A stretch of DNA of 64,000 nucleotides, taken from the NCBI GenBank assembly GCA_002286715.1, contig NSJX01000011.1, forward strand, positions 628,106-692,105, read 5' to 3'. The DNA is from Dentipellis sp. KUC8613. Lineage: Eukaryota; Basidiomycota; Agaricomycetes; Russulales; Hericiaceae. The notes beneath the pieces are model-generated. The model worked only from the letters and a program-made list of their open reading frames with translations. It ran no database searches and was not told the DNA's origin. Shown here one piece after another: positions 1 to 12,500 of this stretch; the first letter of the stretch is position 1; every line of letters starts with the position of its first letter. A program made the translations under genes and the position numbers.

Positions 1-417
1 AGAGGGATCGCAGTGGAAGCCGGGGAGTCGCCTCGCAAAGGAGAGGAGCCTCGGGCAAGCATTCTGTCTAGTTGGCCCTTCAATTGTCTATAACGTTGAC
101 GGAAAGTTCAGAAAATAGAATCTCAGATGAACGCAACTTTGGACATGCACCAGCGGTATGTAGAACGACCTATTGCTCCGTGTCGGGTTGAAGTCTGTCA
201 AAGCAAGTGAAGCGGTTACTTGGGAGACCTACTACTTGCCAATACTACGCGTAAGCCCTAACCCCAATCCTGTCCCCGACACGCGCGTTACCGAAAGCGG
301 TCACTGCAGACGCCGCGGCGCTCATCTGCTAGACCGTTCTCTTCAGTACCACGCGCATACTCACCAGGTGGTCTTCCTGTAACGTGCCCCTGATCACCTC
401 CAGCATCCTGCAATAAA
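1..417. other. upstream flank of the E2 gene, no gene called
   Basis: The first 417 bases precede the ubiquitin-conjugating enzyme start codon. A short plus-strand open frame runs from base 1 and stops near base 110; it could be the tail of a gene outside the window, but it is too short and featureless to call. The rest probably holds the promoter and 5' leader of the E2 gene. The start codon context is a purine-rich AATAAAATG. Confidence 0.3.
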
Positions 418-1300
418 ATGACTGCTCTTCGGTAAGTACTCTGAGATTCGCTCTATCTATCATGCTTGACATCTGCGCAGTCGTATACAGAAGGTAAGCC
501 TGTCGGATCTATGTCGTGTGTTCGTCTTTACACCACAGTCTAGGAGCTCAGGGATCTCAATAGCAAGCCGCTAGATGTAAGCTATCCTGGATCATCGCAC
601 AGAACATAAGGCTCACAGAAGTCGAGGGTGTCGAAGTAGATCCGAATGAAGACAACCTCTTCCTATGGAACTGTTTAGTGAAGGCTGCTGTAAGTCGTCG
701 GTGAACTTTCTTCCGCAGATTCTTGTGATAACGAGCTGCCCTTTACTTCAAGCCAGATAGCCCGTACAAGGGCGGCACCTTTCGCTTCAAGCTTGAACTG
801 CCAGATAATTACCCTTTCAAGGCACCCACGGTCTGACCGCGTTTCTACCTCCGTTCATGTCACGTAGAACTCACGTAGAGATCCTGAAAGGTAACATTTA
901 TTACTAAGATCTATCACCCCGGAATCAACGAGGAAGGCCAGATTTGTGTTCCAGTTCTCCGGGATCAGGTGCGTATCAGACAACTAGGCACGCTGCGCTC
1001 GAGTACATCATAATGAGACTCCCCTCTTTTAGTGGAAGCCATCTGTCACATTACCCTCAGGTGCGATCGAAACGGTCTTGTATCTCTTGATTATGGTACT
1101 GATACCTGCGGACAAGTCCTGGCCATTATTCAAGAGAAAGTCAACAACCCCAGCCCTGATGACCCGTTCGAGCCCGATATCGCAGCTGTGAGTTCTGAGG
1201 TCTACGTGCACCCCAATCTGTAACCTCAATTTCTTGTCAGCAACTAAAGGAAGATAAGGCTAAATTTTTGGCCACTGCAAAGGAGTGGACGAAGAAGTGA
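418..1300 (+). CDS. ubiquitin-conjugating enzyme E2, UBE2L3/UbcH7-like
   Basis: Carries activated ubiquitin as a thioester and hands it to HECT or RBR ligases. Nine exons (418-431, 481-493, 544-576, 603-689, 753-830, 891-968, 1033-1060, 1117-1187, 1241-1300) join into 153 residues, matching the roughly 154-residue length of UBE2L3. The E2 core is clear: the YPFKAPTV strand, the TKIYHPGINEEGQIC block whose last Cys is the expected active site, then WKPS, and a C-terminal helix ending AKEWTKK. The IYHP-x-I-x-E-x-G-x-I-C-x-PV pattern and the short C-terminus favour the UBE2L3 class over Ubc4/5. The fourth exon needs an upstream intron of only 26 nt (577-602) to keep the frame; every other acceptor nearby gives a stop. 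The family call is firm and that junction is not. Confidence 0.88.
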
Positions 1301-1853
1301 GACTTCCCCCGCGGCTCCATGCTGAACAACGCTAATGCAGTTGCAGATATGCTATGTGAGGCGGGGAATGTTCATGACCATACTGAATCTTCTGTATATT
1401 ACAACACGATTACGCTGTATGAGTACCCTTTGGAATGAGATCATGCACGCAGAACGAAATATGTGTCTGGAAAGGCATAAAGCGGGCGCCTAAGCAAACA
1501 AACGCGTGAGACTCTGGACGCGGCCCCCGCCTGACCGTGATATTGCTGCAGCCTGTGGCGAGCACAAGCTTCAAGTCGAGTTTACCATCTCCCGCCCGCA
1601 ACATCGCGCTCTTTCTTTCCTTTACGTGCTTTGGTACCCTGCAGTCTCTCCGAAAGCGCCAGGGCTTCAACGCGTGGCGCCCATTCATATTGCCTAACAC
1701 GCTCTCACTTCCGATCCACCACCAACTACCTCGTGTTCTCCACGTTGCTGTCCTTCCTTCTTCTAATCTGGATCTAATCTCTCTCGTTACTGCTATTCTT
1801 CCCCCGTTCAGTCTTCTCAACGTGTTAGAAACGAGGACGGTTTGGAGCCAATC
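1301..1853. other. intergenic: E2 3' end and promoter of the next gene
   Basis: These 553 bases lie between the E2 stop codon and the start of the large disordered-protein gene, both on the plus strand. Open frames exist on both strands but show no conserved pattern. The right half is pyrimidine-rich on the plus strand, as expected for a fungal promoter and transcription start area. I see nothing else in it. Confidence 0.4.
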
Positions 1854-4800
1854 ATGCATCGTTTCCGGTGAGCAACGCCGACTCTGCTGTCTTCACTCCC
1901 CCTGGCGCACTCACCCCATCTCTTTTCCTATATTCAGCAAGTGGTCGGATCCCAGGCGTAGCCAGGTGCCGGAATCTGTACGCTCAAGCACTGCGTCGTC
2001 GTCTTCACGTGTACCCCCTCCGCCTTTACCCCCACCCCCGGTAGAATCACTCCCTGCGCTCCCTCCTGTGAGCGACTTTCGCACGTCGCTTATACTTCCC
2101 GAGTATGTTGCCATACCTTTATACTAGACTCCAACTCATGTTTCGAACTGTCGTGCATAGCTTGAGTCGTAGGTTCACTCTGCTACGTTCTGCCGACGGC
2201 GATCCCGTGTCTCTAGAAGATCTCAGGAACAAATTCGCAGAGCAAAGAGCGCGCGGTGCCGAGAATCAGGTCTCTCAAGAGGAAGAAGAGATGATATTGG
2301 AGACTCTTGGTCGTTTACGCGTCAAAGCATCAGTGAGTTCGACAGGTGGCGACTCGGGATATCAGGCTGGTCGCGACTCGGTGCGCTCTACCAATACTAC
2401 CGCAAGCTCCCAAATATCTAGCGTTCAATCCTCGCCCGGCGGCAGCAGTAAGCGCTACAGCAACAACCTATTCGGCTCCAAGGGTTTCAAAGACTACACC
2501 TATATCCGTTCACAACGGCAACGAGAGGGAAGCGGCCGTAGTGCGATATCCTCCGTATCTTCGGCAAGTAGTCGCTTCAGGAACTTCGACGGTTTATCGC
2601 CTGAAGACAACTCTCATGTAAATGACTTGTCAACTCCGTCGGAGGATCCGTCTCCCAACGCATCCTATTCGAGTCCTTCGCTTGACATGCCGAGTTCAGC
2701 CCTTGAACAGAGGCTTTCTAAGTCCCTCCGCCGAGACCACTTGCGACGGGCGTCATTAGCCCTAGAGGAGGTTATTCGTGAGATTGAAGAAGAAGTAGAA
2801 CCCGTTGGAGATGGAGAAGACAGGGTCCTGGTACCTCGCTCCCCAAGCGTCAGGAGTGGCGGCCAGAGTAAGGTGAGTGCATAGGTTGGTCGTTTACATC
2901 GATCTAATTCTATTGCAGGATGCCGCGCCCCACAATTCTCCGGCCGATCTGAATGTCGAAACAGGAACTGCTCTATCCTTTGACGATCATGTGGCAGACG
3001 GTGACAGACAGAGATCGTCGCCATCTCCTTACGCTCGTTCCGCCAATACGTCGCCTACGCCGAGGCTCCCAGGTTATATTCCTGGAATGCCTAGGCCCAT
3101 GACCCCCCGCGACATAGGAATCGAATCCGATGACCAGTCGCCATCGGCGTCTACCACCCCTCGTGCCACATCGCCTCGTCTCCCCAATGACCGTGCCTCA
3201 CCTGTCATTCCACACAATGGTGCTTCTGGGATCTTGAGGCGTGATTCGATCGGTGTTCGCCAGTCAGTTCGCGCAGCGTCCCCCCTTTCATCTCATGTCG
3301 CGTCACTCAATCAAGAAGGGCGATTTGTATCAGAAGAGACCTCGCGGGGCCCAGACGAATCTTACATTGACTTTGGGAGTCCTCTGGACTCTTCTATTCT
3401 TGGTCGTCGTCGACCCGCGTCGCCGCTGTCTGGCTCGAGTTATCAGCCTATGTCCGTCTCTTCGCGTCCTGGCACCCCGTCTAATGTCACATGGAAGGTA
3501 CCTTCCAGCCCTCAAAAGGATTATTCAAAGCATGATGGTAGCGTGTCCGGTCACGGCAGAAGTGGAAGCTCCGTGAGTTTCAATAGTACCAGTGACTATC
3601 AGGCATCATGGGACCGCCCTGGTTCCCGGACTCGGGATCGCAATGGCAGCCTTGCCGGCCATGCGAGGAATGACAGCCTTGCGACTACGGACGATGTCCA
3701 TGATCCTGCTGGCCTCTCACGCTCGAAGTCCGCGATGTCAGGCGGACGATCGCTGCGTTCACCCGCACTCCCCGACTCCCCATTCATCGATGGTGGGCGC
3801 GGAATGGTCAATTCCTCTGCTACGTTCTCTCCCAACCAGTCATCTGCAGACGGTAGACCACAATCGGGGATATCAGGCATGGAATTGGGTTCACCTGTGT
3901 CGATGACGAGTCGTGTTCTGCGCTCTCCAACCCCCACTCAATATGCGTCCCGTTCTCCAACTTCACCCGCATTCTCCGAAACAGAGTTCTCGGCATCTTC
4001 AAAGGCCATTGTACACGCATCAAAGTCGAGCCTTTTGTCATCACCATTTTCCTTGAGCCATTCTCAGCCTTTGGTTCTGTCGCCATTGGCCAATTCCTCT
4101 CGCTCGTCATTGGAATCTGCCGGTTCAAGCTACCACTCGTGGAACGCAGAAAACAAGTCAGATCGGACGGCTCCGCTGTTCGCCACTCTTGACCCACAGC
4201 AGCCAGCTTGGCATGATCTGACTTACACAGATAAATCGAGCTCTTCAGCCTCCGGTGCAGATGCCACAGATGCCGAGGACATCGTTCACCAGTATGCCGG
4301 ACTGACCAGATCCGATTTCATGGCCATACAAGACAAGCTTGTGTCAACTGCTAAGGCAAAAGCGGAATCCCCGGAAGCTCGAGAACGGAATAACTCCTTG
4401 AGGAGACGGAGACCTTCGACATCCCAGTCGATACATTCGACCAATGGAAGGGAGAGCAGGGTGAGAGTCTTCGACCGACGTCCCGCGTCTTTCATCTAAT
4501 CTTATCTCGGATCAGAGCGCGGATGGTATCCCTCAATCCCAGGTAGGAAGCACTGCATCACGCGCTCCTACCGTGGACAATTCCTCGAAAGCTAGCGCTT
4601 TGCTAGACTCCGTCTTGGATAGCATACGATCGCCTCATGTAGAGCCTCTTGAGGTGAAGACGGAAAAGAACATAACGGCGGAGACTACCCTCCCTTCTCC
4701 CACCGACACGGAGCTCTCCAGTCCATCACGTCGTAGGAGGGCACTTACTGATGTGCTTTTTGGTGAACCAAAGGCTGATCGAACATTTCAATCTCCTGAG

Positions 4801-7111
4801 CCGCCGACATCCAAATCTGCTGACGATCATACGTCGAATAGTGGTGTGGAAATTCACTCTCAAGCCATGCTGTCTGAGACTCAGTATGATGTCTCACGGT
4901 CCGAGATAGCTCGTCCGTCCATCGGCACTCCCCAGGCTTCATCTTCCCCGGCTTCTCCCGCTCTGGCGTTCGCAGATCAGACCGAACTGGCTAAAGAGGT
5001 TCAGAGGAAAACTGAAGCTGCCATGGCACAGTTGAAGAAAATGCCGTCGAATCCAAAACTCAACGAGGCTGGCTCTGCTCATCGGAAGCGCATCAGTCCT
5101 AATCAGATTTCTAGTCCCCGTCTCGTGTCTGCTTCGACTAGTGTGGACACGATCCCCCTTCGATCGCCTTCTGCAGGTTCCGACCAACCGTCGAATCCAT
5201 CCAAGTTGGGCCAACGCTTCAGAAAATTGCGAGGTACATTACGGGCAAAACCGACGGCGCAGACTGGACTTGACATCACGCCATATCCTCTTGACCTCTT
5301 ATCGCCCGCCTCCGCGCAGACCGATCGTTACAAGACGGCATCTCCCATTCATCACGGACCCCCTGTCCTTGCCAGCGCCACTGAGCTAGGAAGGTTCAAA
5401 GTGCCAGTTCCCAGCCCTCCTGCTTCTGCTGGACCTGGCCTAAAGGGGTTTATGGCCCGATTTCGTAAGCCGCGTCCAGTGGAAGGGTCTGAGCATGAGC
5501 ATCGAATTCCACCGAACCTCTCTTCCGCCGTTAATCTACAGCCCGCATTCGCTCAGCAACAGCATGCTCCCGCCCTACAGGCACATTCTGCTCCACCTGA
5601 CAGTCTAACGTTCAAGAATACCAACGCTCCACAGTCGTCGGCCTCTGTATCAGGCTCATTGGCGGCGTCTAGGCGAGACGAGAAGCCATCTGACAGCGAT
5701 GCTGTGAGACCTCCTTCCGACCAGGCGGCCTTGCGGCAGCTATTCGACGCTGCATCGAACCTGGGGTTGGATCAGGCGGCTCTGAACGATCTCCTGGCTC
5801 GTTCAACATCAACCTCCTCGAAATCAACGTCTGCACAGTGGTCTTTGAAACACACGTCTGCTACGACTAGCGACGCGAGCGGGGACATGACTGAAAGGAC
5901 TGCTTTGCAGCGAGTGCGATCACCGACAGGCTCGGAAAGCCGTCCTAGCATTGATAAGTCATCGCAAAAGCAAGCCTCAGATTCTGTTCGAAAGCTTTCG
6001 GTTCGCAAACAAATACCCCGAGCGAGTCTTTTCAGCAACACCGAAATGTCAAATGCTGTCGTGCGCCGAACCTTGATATTTCCTGCAGAGACGAGGCAGT
6101 CGATAGTCGATTTTAACGCTGCAGGACTCCGAAAAAGCACCTCTACTCGCCGCCGTCGTTCTGCAAGCGCAGCTTCCGTTCAGTCAGTCCGCTCTGTCCA
6201 CGACCGCATTCCCACACCGCCTCCTCAGAAATCGCCGACCAGCCTTAGGTTTTCCCCTGAGCCTAAGCCGCCTGTCCCTGAGTTACCGCCTTCGCTCACT
6301 GCTCAAGCACAGAGTGCGTATCTACCTCCACCTCCGCTCTCGCTTGAAAAATCAAACTCCGCGTATGATTCATTGTGAGCATTTCGTTTGTCGGTGCCAC
6401 CCTGATGTTGACCGCGATGCCAGATACGATATGTATACCGGGGACGGTAAACCAAATATATCTATTAATGGCGAGAGCCAGGTCCTGGACCCTGCGCTCC
6501 AAACGAATACCGACAGTTTTGCGAATCTTGACCCCAACAGCGCCGTCGAGGTTCTCGAGCTGGCGAATGGCGAGACAATATGGTAGGCTTTATTGATGTA
6601 ACCTGAGCCCTAATATCGTCTGATCAAATTGAAACGCGTAGGTCAATCGTCAATGGACTCCGCGATGACGATGCCGAGTCGTTCTACGGCAATCGCGCCA
6701 GTTTCTTGTCAGAGTATTCTTTCAAAGAGGGAAGCGCAGAGGGCGTCCAGGTCTTCTTCAAGGAGCATGGGAGAAAGGCTTCGAAAGAGAGTAACAATTC
6801 TTATATTTCTCGAAGGAAGACGTTCCAAAGTCAGGGTGCGAAACGCCCTGAGACGAAGGTCAGACAATCGATACCAATGATACCCCCTCTCGCTGATGAG
6901 CTCGGCTCAGGTGTTCTTTAGCTCCTCGACCCAGATTGGTCGTCTGATCGACAACCTGTCGCAAGGGATGGAGTCGGGTTCATTCAATATAATACCATCG
7001 AGGCCAGGTGCATCCTCAGCAGCGGCATCTTCCTACCATTCAGAATCGGATACGCATTGGACAGTAGAAGAGCGATTGGAACATATGCTCGGATCTATGG
7101 GAACGACATGA
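1854..7111 (+). CDS. large Ser/Pro-rich, mostly disordered protein of unknown function
   Basis: Eight exons (1854-1867, 1938-2102, 2173-2872, 2919-4460, 4516-6374, 6424-6582, 6642-6858, 6911-7111) join without a stop into about 1,618 residues. I do not recognise a named family. Most of the chain is low-complexity Ser, Pro, Thr and Arg with many SP/TP sites, so it may be heavily phosphorylated. Three parts look ordered: a block near residue 60 starting FTLLRSADGDPVSLEDLR and running into an acidic helix with EEEEMILETLGRLR; a basic helical stretch KLGQRFRKLRGTLR in the middle; and a C-terminal block of about 190 residues with VLELANGETIWSIVNGLRDD, VQVFFKEHGRK and a final helix EERLEHMLGSMG. 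This layout would suit a scaffold for cell polarity or the cortex, but that is only a guess. The tiny first exon, encoding MHRFR, is the least certain part; an alternative start within exon 2 or 3 is possible. Confidence 0.75.
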
Positions 7112-7237
7112 TGCCAGTCTGCGCATGTGACGTCTCTATTTGCTCCGCATTCGCTACATCTACATTGTTGCTATTTATCGTTGTTACAATTGGTTTGCAT
7201 AGATGTATATACCAAATTTCGGACCATACCTGTGCCT

Positions 7238-7985
7238 TCACAATCCCTGCAGGTCAATCCACTTGTTGATGCTCACGGTGATGATGGCATCAAGGAAAAG
7301 TTGCTCGGGCCTGAACCAGTAACGCATGGTGCCCCAGGACATGCCAATACCAGCAATATGCTCTTGAGTAGGTTGGTATTCGGCAAGATAAGTGCCGCTC
7401 GACCACAGCTATGCAATGCGAAGTGAGTCAAAGATCGGACAATTCTTTTGCAAACAGATTTACCTGGTAACTGCCATCTGGCTGCCTTGCCCAAGTGCAT
7501 CTCACAGCCGACCCATCCGACGAGGTACTCATGAACGAACGAAGTCTGGAGATGTTTGAGCGGTTGGTTACCTACGAGCTTGGGCAGGATGATGAAGGAC
7601 GACTCACTCTGGCGAGGCTGCACCGGTACGGTCAACCAAGTCTCCCATGAGCACTTCGCGGTCACCAATGTGGGCGGTGCCGAGGAATCGGCCGAGCATC
7701 CAGTCTAGGGTGGCCACTTCGAGGCCTGTTTCAGTCTGACCGCGCATGCGAGTAATCTTATCGTAGTGTTTAATCAGAGAACGGTTGACGTCTAAGGGTT
7801 CGACATACGGTAGTCCTGGTCTGCATATGATTATTGGGAGTATGCAAGACGTAGCAGCGTTGGTCCATGCCGTGGGCTGGCGATGCGTGGGCCAGGATGG
7901 CGACATGGTCTCGAGGGTTATTGGTAGTGCTGATGAAGAAAGCCTCCCAGAACGGACGTTGGGCATTGAAAGTGTGCTGAGACAT
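7238..7985 (-). CDS. small DUF6593-like protein, duplication copy 1
   Basis: Four exons on the minus strand encode about 195 residues, starting MSQHTFNAQRPFW and ending KWIDLQGL. The pattern (a RCYVLHTP strand, a TRTTV turn, a LEVATLDWML strand, a middle segment CTWARQPDGSYQLW, and a last strand LDAIITVSINKW) resembles the DUF6593 domain, a beta-rich family expanded in basidiomycetes with no known biochemical role. A close paralogue lies at 14763-15512 with the same introns, start and final residues. Reading frame and splice sites are intact here, so it is probably functional, unlike the neighbouring BTB copy. No signal peptide or membrane segment is seen. The domain assignment comes from pattern memory and is moderate; gene reality is well supported by the paralogue. 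Confidence 0.7.
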
Positions 7986-8441
7986 TGGGGCCCGGGTTGG
8001 TTCATTTCGCCCTGGAGGTGGACGCTTCAAGTACTCACCGGCTGGAGAGCAACTTCGTGACAAGTCCAACACCGTAAAACTGTCTTGATAATAAATGGTT
8101 GTGAGAATCAGTTGCCATGATCGATGGGTACGGGCCGCATGGTACAATATATTGGGTCCGTGGCTGCGTAGCTCCTGGGTTGTTCCAGCTCGAACATGCT
8201 GAGGCTCGATTGCTTCGGGAACATGCGGGCTCGATCCACAGACCAATGCCTTGTTGTCTACGGTGTGATATACTATCTTCGGCATCTCGTGTTGCGCAAG
8301 TATATCAGGGACGATCCCCACTCACATTGAACGGTGCCGCGGTCTTAACGATCTAGGAAAAGTACAAAAATAAGGTGACGGTATATGGCAATACGACGAC
8401 AAGTCCAGATCCTCAATTCTGCAAAAGGCTACACGGAAAGT
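7986..8441. other. spacer between DUF6593-like copy 1 and the BTB pseudogene
   Basis: These 456 bases hold the upstream region of DUF6593-like copy 1, read on the minus strand, and the 3' flank of the decayed BTB copy. The equivalent spacer in the right-hand unit is 15513-15918, of similar length (406 bases), which supports duplication of the whole two-gene unit. I see no coding region. Confidence 0.45.
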
Positions 8442-9570
8442 TCATGAAGACCTGGCCTCCCAAAACGGCCGCTTGCGTAGCTTTCCGAGTCGCATGACGT
8501 GCACCGCATTACTGCCTGTGTTCCCCTCACCAATCGTCAGGATCGCCGTTGCCTCTTTGCTGGAGCAACGAGCAACGCCGCGTTTCCCCAGTTCGGTTGC
8601 GTCCTATAAAAACCTCAACCGTTCTCAGTCTATGCCTGCGGACCGGTACCTTAGTAAATGTATACAGCCTCAAGGCTTCGACGATTTCGGATGTCGGCGA
8701 TTCCATGACTGCCTGGAACCAAGTCAACACGAGTGAAGATGTATGCGGCAGCGGGTCTCGCCTTCGAAGGGGCATTTGAGATGCACTCCCAAGCAGGGGG
8801 CATGTGAAGCTCCCGTGAGGAGGCAGCGTGGCGGTCATGCATCGCAAAGCAATATTCCGAGGTGAGTATATCGACTAAAAAGGGAGTCGGGCGCCTGCCA
8901 CGAAAGTTTTCACCACAAATTGTAGCCAGCTTGACCATCATGCTCCAAGAAATTAGTTGTTTGCAGTGGCTATGGAATAGGGATAGCTGACATATGACTG
9001 ATCAGTCTTTCACTAGTGATCGAAATCGTGGGTCTTGTTACTTAATGCGAGGATTCTCTGAGAGCACGAAGACATCATTCTCCGTGATGAGTTCTGTGGG
9101 CATGCAATAGGGCGAAGGGGGTTGCTGGTTTGTTATGCAACCTTGAGCTCACGATCAGGGTGAACAGTGATTGTACACTGGCATCCTGTCTGCGGCATAG
9201 TATTGACATCCAGTCGACAGTATACGACGAAAGCAATAATATAAGCGCATGCATCTGGTAAGACACTGACAAAATCATTCAAAGGCGATTGTCCATATGC
9301 TATTCGCAAACTATGGTCGGTGAAGGAGGGATGTTCAATTGGTGCGATATGGTTTTAAGTAGCGGTGCGCTCCGGCTCACTTTTCCCTCGAACTATTGGA
9401 TGCCGGAACGCCCACGATACGTGTGGGTCTCGTGTTGTATGGTATGCTTGTCGCCTTCACATCGCAAGCGATGTGAAGAACCTGAGGATGACGGGCACAG
9501 ATGAATCCAGCATACAAGGTGTAAGACCACTCTACTTCTAGCATAGTGCAGAGTCGGGTGTAATTTGGGG
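8442..9570 (-). pseudogene. decayed BTB/POZ gene copy
   Basis: This is a degenerate copy of the BTB gene at 15919-17388. Matching pieces occur in the same order on the minus strand: a tail reading KRPFWEARSS then stop, against KRPLWKVSSS then stop; a stretch around 8690-8830 that aligns with the central exon but is broken in frame; SYQMHALIL near 9260, against SYRLHALIL; and near 9500-9550 TRLCTMLEVEW, against IRLRTIWKLGR. No single set of introns restores the full frame, and several conserved residues are changed. The right-hand limit is approximate because similarity fades there. It is read as a pseudogene left by the same duplication that made the intact DUF6593-like pair. Confidence 0.7.
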
Positions 9571-12500
9571 CCAAAAAATACAAATTTGGCGAAACTGGCT
9601 GAGAGTTCCCGTTCTCAGGACCAAGGAACTGTAGACCTATTGCTTCCAGGCTGATCAGTGTGGCGGCCTGTTCAGGAAGGTAATAGTACGACGAATGCGA
9701 TAACCACGGCTAGGACGTCGAGGTTAGTTCATTGTTGAGGAGTGTAGGATTCAAAGGGCGTTTGGACGATGCAGTGGTGAGACAGGACGATGAGCGGTCG
9801 AATGAGTGGCGGAAGAATGTTCGTCGTACGGGCGCTTAATCTGTGCAGGGGTTGAAAGTTCTTCGTGGAAACATAATTAGCTCTCACGCGTCATGATGAT
9901 CCCCGAACCACCTTATTCAATGTACTTTTATTCAGTTATTCATGTGCGTCGAGAGACTGCTCATCGTATATGGTGAATTACCCATGTTCAAGTCAGAAGC
10001 AGTCTGACCATCAAGGAGAAGACAGCTCTACGATCTTTGTTATTGCATCCTGCCGTGGCCAGTATGGCCATGACATCAAATGAGTTGGGATGCCTCTTTG
10101 CAGACCCGAACGTCCGAGTCAATCGGTGACGTAGGAGGGACTATCGTGGGTCTTTGAGGTGAGTCTTGTGGTACCACTGCTCCATCTTTCTCCTCCGCGC
10201 CCCCTCGGCGGCCTGCAGTGAGCCTATGGACCATGGACCAGTCTGACACACGTGGTGATAATTACAATTAAGCGTAAAAGACATTGACGCCGTTGAATAT
10301 CACCAAGGTATAATCTGATGTTAACGGGGTTCCGTTGAATGTTACATGCAACACATCTAAACGACATACCTAGCGCAGGGACGAAATCATTAGTTACGTG
10401 GACTTTTGGTTTCTCTAAGGACCTGTTCCGGGTGACCGAAAGCTGCGGCAGTGGCTCTGCGAATTCCTGCCCCCCCTGTGGAAGTAGGTCTCGTCGGTCA
10501 TTTGTGTTCACTTACTTTGGAGGCAGGTTTGCATCTGCATGACGAGTATCACCACTGCCACACCCATGCGCTCCTTTACCCTGATCAACCTCGAAACGTC
10601 CATCGTGACCACCGCACGAAGACTGCGTGCACGACCCGGTCCACTCAGCGTGGTGAAAAATATGCGGGGGTAAATACTGCTAGTATGTTCATGCAGGAAG
10701 CTGCGTCGCGCGATGCTTGCGCGAATCCTAGTGCCCGCTCCCGAGCTTCATTCAAGACGGCCACGGTGCTCCTTAGGAACCATTCAAGGATTGTCAGAAG
10801 CCAGTGGTAAACACGTGCGCCCCTCTTTGACCTGACGCAGGAGCCGCCCAGCGTTGGTACAGGCAACCCAAGGGCGATGTCCTAGGCCCTTGTTAGCACA
10901 TCGACGATCTCTCAAGAGCTTGCAAGCTCCTGAAGCCTCCTTGAAGCCCCCTTGAAAGATCAGCAATCTTGTCCGTCACTGCTTACTAGAGACTTGGTCA
11001 CCAGTCTAAGCAAGCGCAGTGATGCTGCTGCCCATGCTGTACCCGCTGACTATCGATCGCGTACGTCAGCGACTGTACTTCGTACGCCAGGTGGCGGCGG
11101 TCTTGGATGGCATCAGGGTCGGAGGTGCCGGTCTCCCTCCGGCGCTCGCACTTGCGGTGCAGGCGTCGACTGACTCGGCAACTTCTGGAGCCTGCTCGCG
11201 ATTACCAGGATGCGCAGGACTGTCCTTGGCCTCGTGTTGTTCCGCTCCCTCCCAGGGCCTCTACGACTGGCTGACTGCAACGGGGCATACCCGACGGGCC
11301 ATTGGAGTGCTCGGACAATGCTGTGCATCTTACGAACCTTCTCGCTACGCACGACGTTGATGTCCTCGACATATTATCAAGTGACCCCGTGCATAGGATT
11401 GGGCTGCAGCGCGCATAGCAAGCGCCGTTCTTGAATGCTGTGATGAAGGTTCCGACAACACGATCCTGGCTGGCCCGGCGGTACAACGGGAGCCCACGCC
11501 CAGTGGACGAGGATAATGTCACATCTGAAGTTCCTTGGTGTTCGCACTTCACGGAGAGACGGCACTGCAAAAATGCACTTATAATTCGGGTGTACTTCGT
11601 GATCAAACGTTGCAGCGGTTTTGATTTGACCAGTGAATGTTGTCGAAATCGAGCAACCGTCGCGCAAGTACAACGAAGAGGAAGTGCGGCGCCACCTACG
11701 TATGGGTGATCCTAGCGTTTGAACCATGGTATATGGGTGTCATTCTTTTTTGATTACAAAGGGAGAAATCGAGAAGAAATGATAGAAAACTTGGAAATTT
11801 CTGAACTCCTCCTTCTGGAGTACGATCGGCAGTGATTGACTCGGAACTAGCGAGGGCCAACCTGGCACATATGCAGTGATTGCGAATGCAAGCAGGTGGA
11901 ACCCTGTTTGGTGCGCGGCAGCCCTTCGTGGATCGTGATATAGATGTACATGTGGTGCGAAGCCGTGTCACTACATGTTGTATGTGTGGTCAATTGTGCT
12001 CGAGGCTCTCGTAGGCAGACAACAGCCCACCTTCCAGGCTAAATTAAATAGGAAATTTGCTTCTCACGGGAAAATTGGTGCGCGGACGAGATGCGAAGGG
12101 GACAGTGAGACCGATGGGTCGCAAGGGGGGCAGGCGGCAGTAGACTAACCACCCTCTGCGCACACTAGCAGAATGTGAGGCGGCGGCACTGGCAAGGTGG
12201 ACAAGGGACTTTTGGTACTAGGAAAGAACGTCTGAGAATTATTCTGTCGCGGATCAATCAACGAACACCCAGTTCCCGTACATGGGGATAAGATTATACT
12301 TCAGATACTTGAGGTCGGATACTTGGACTCAGTACGCCCGAGCTGCAAACAATTTGCAAAGCCAAGACAAAAATTGGGACGGCAGGCGTGCAAAAAATGC
12401 CAAGTCATCGCGGGATCGTGAGCCGGAGCCGCGAGACATTATTTTAGTGAAATCCCGTGGGGAAACGACGTCTGCAGGCTCGGCGTGGAGGTACAGGTAC

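Noticed and set aside
1537..2127. Long plus-strand frame as a possible N-terminus of the disordered-protein gene
   Set aside because: Only its last part (from 1938) continues into the gene. The upstream part is the pyrimidine-rich promoter region read as codons.
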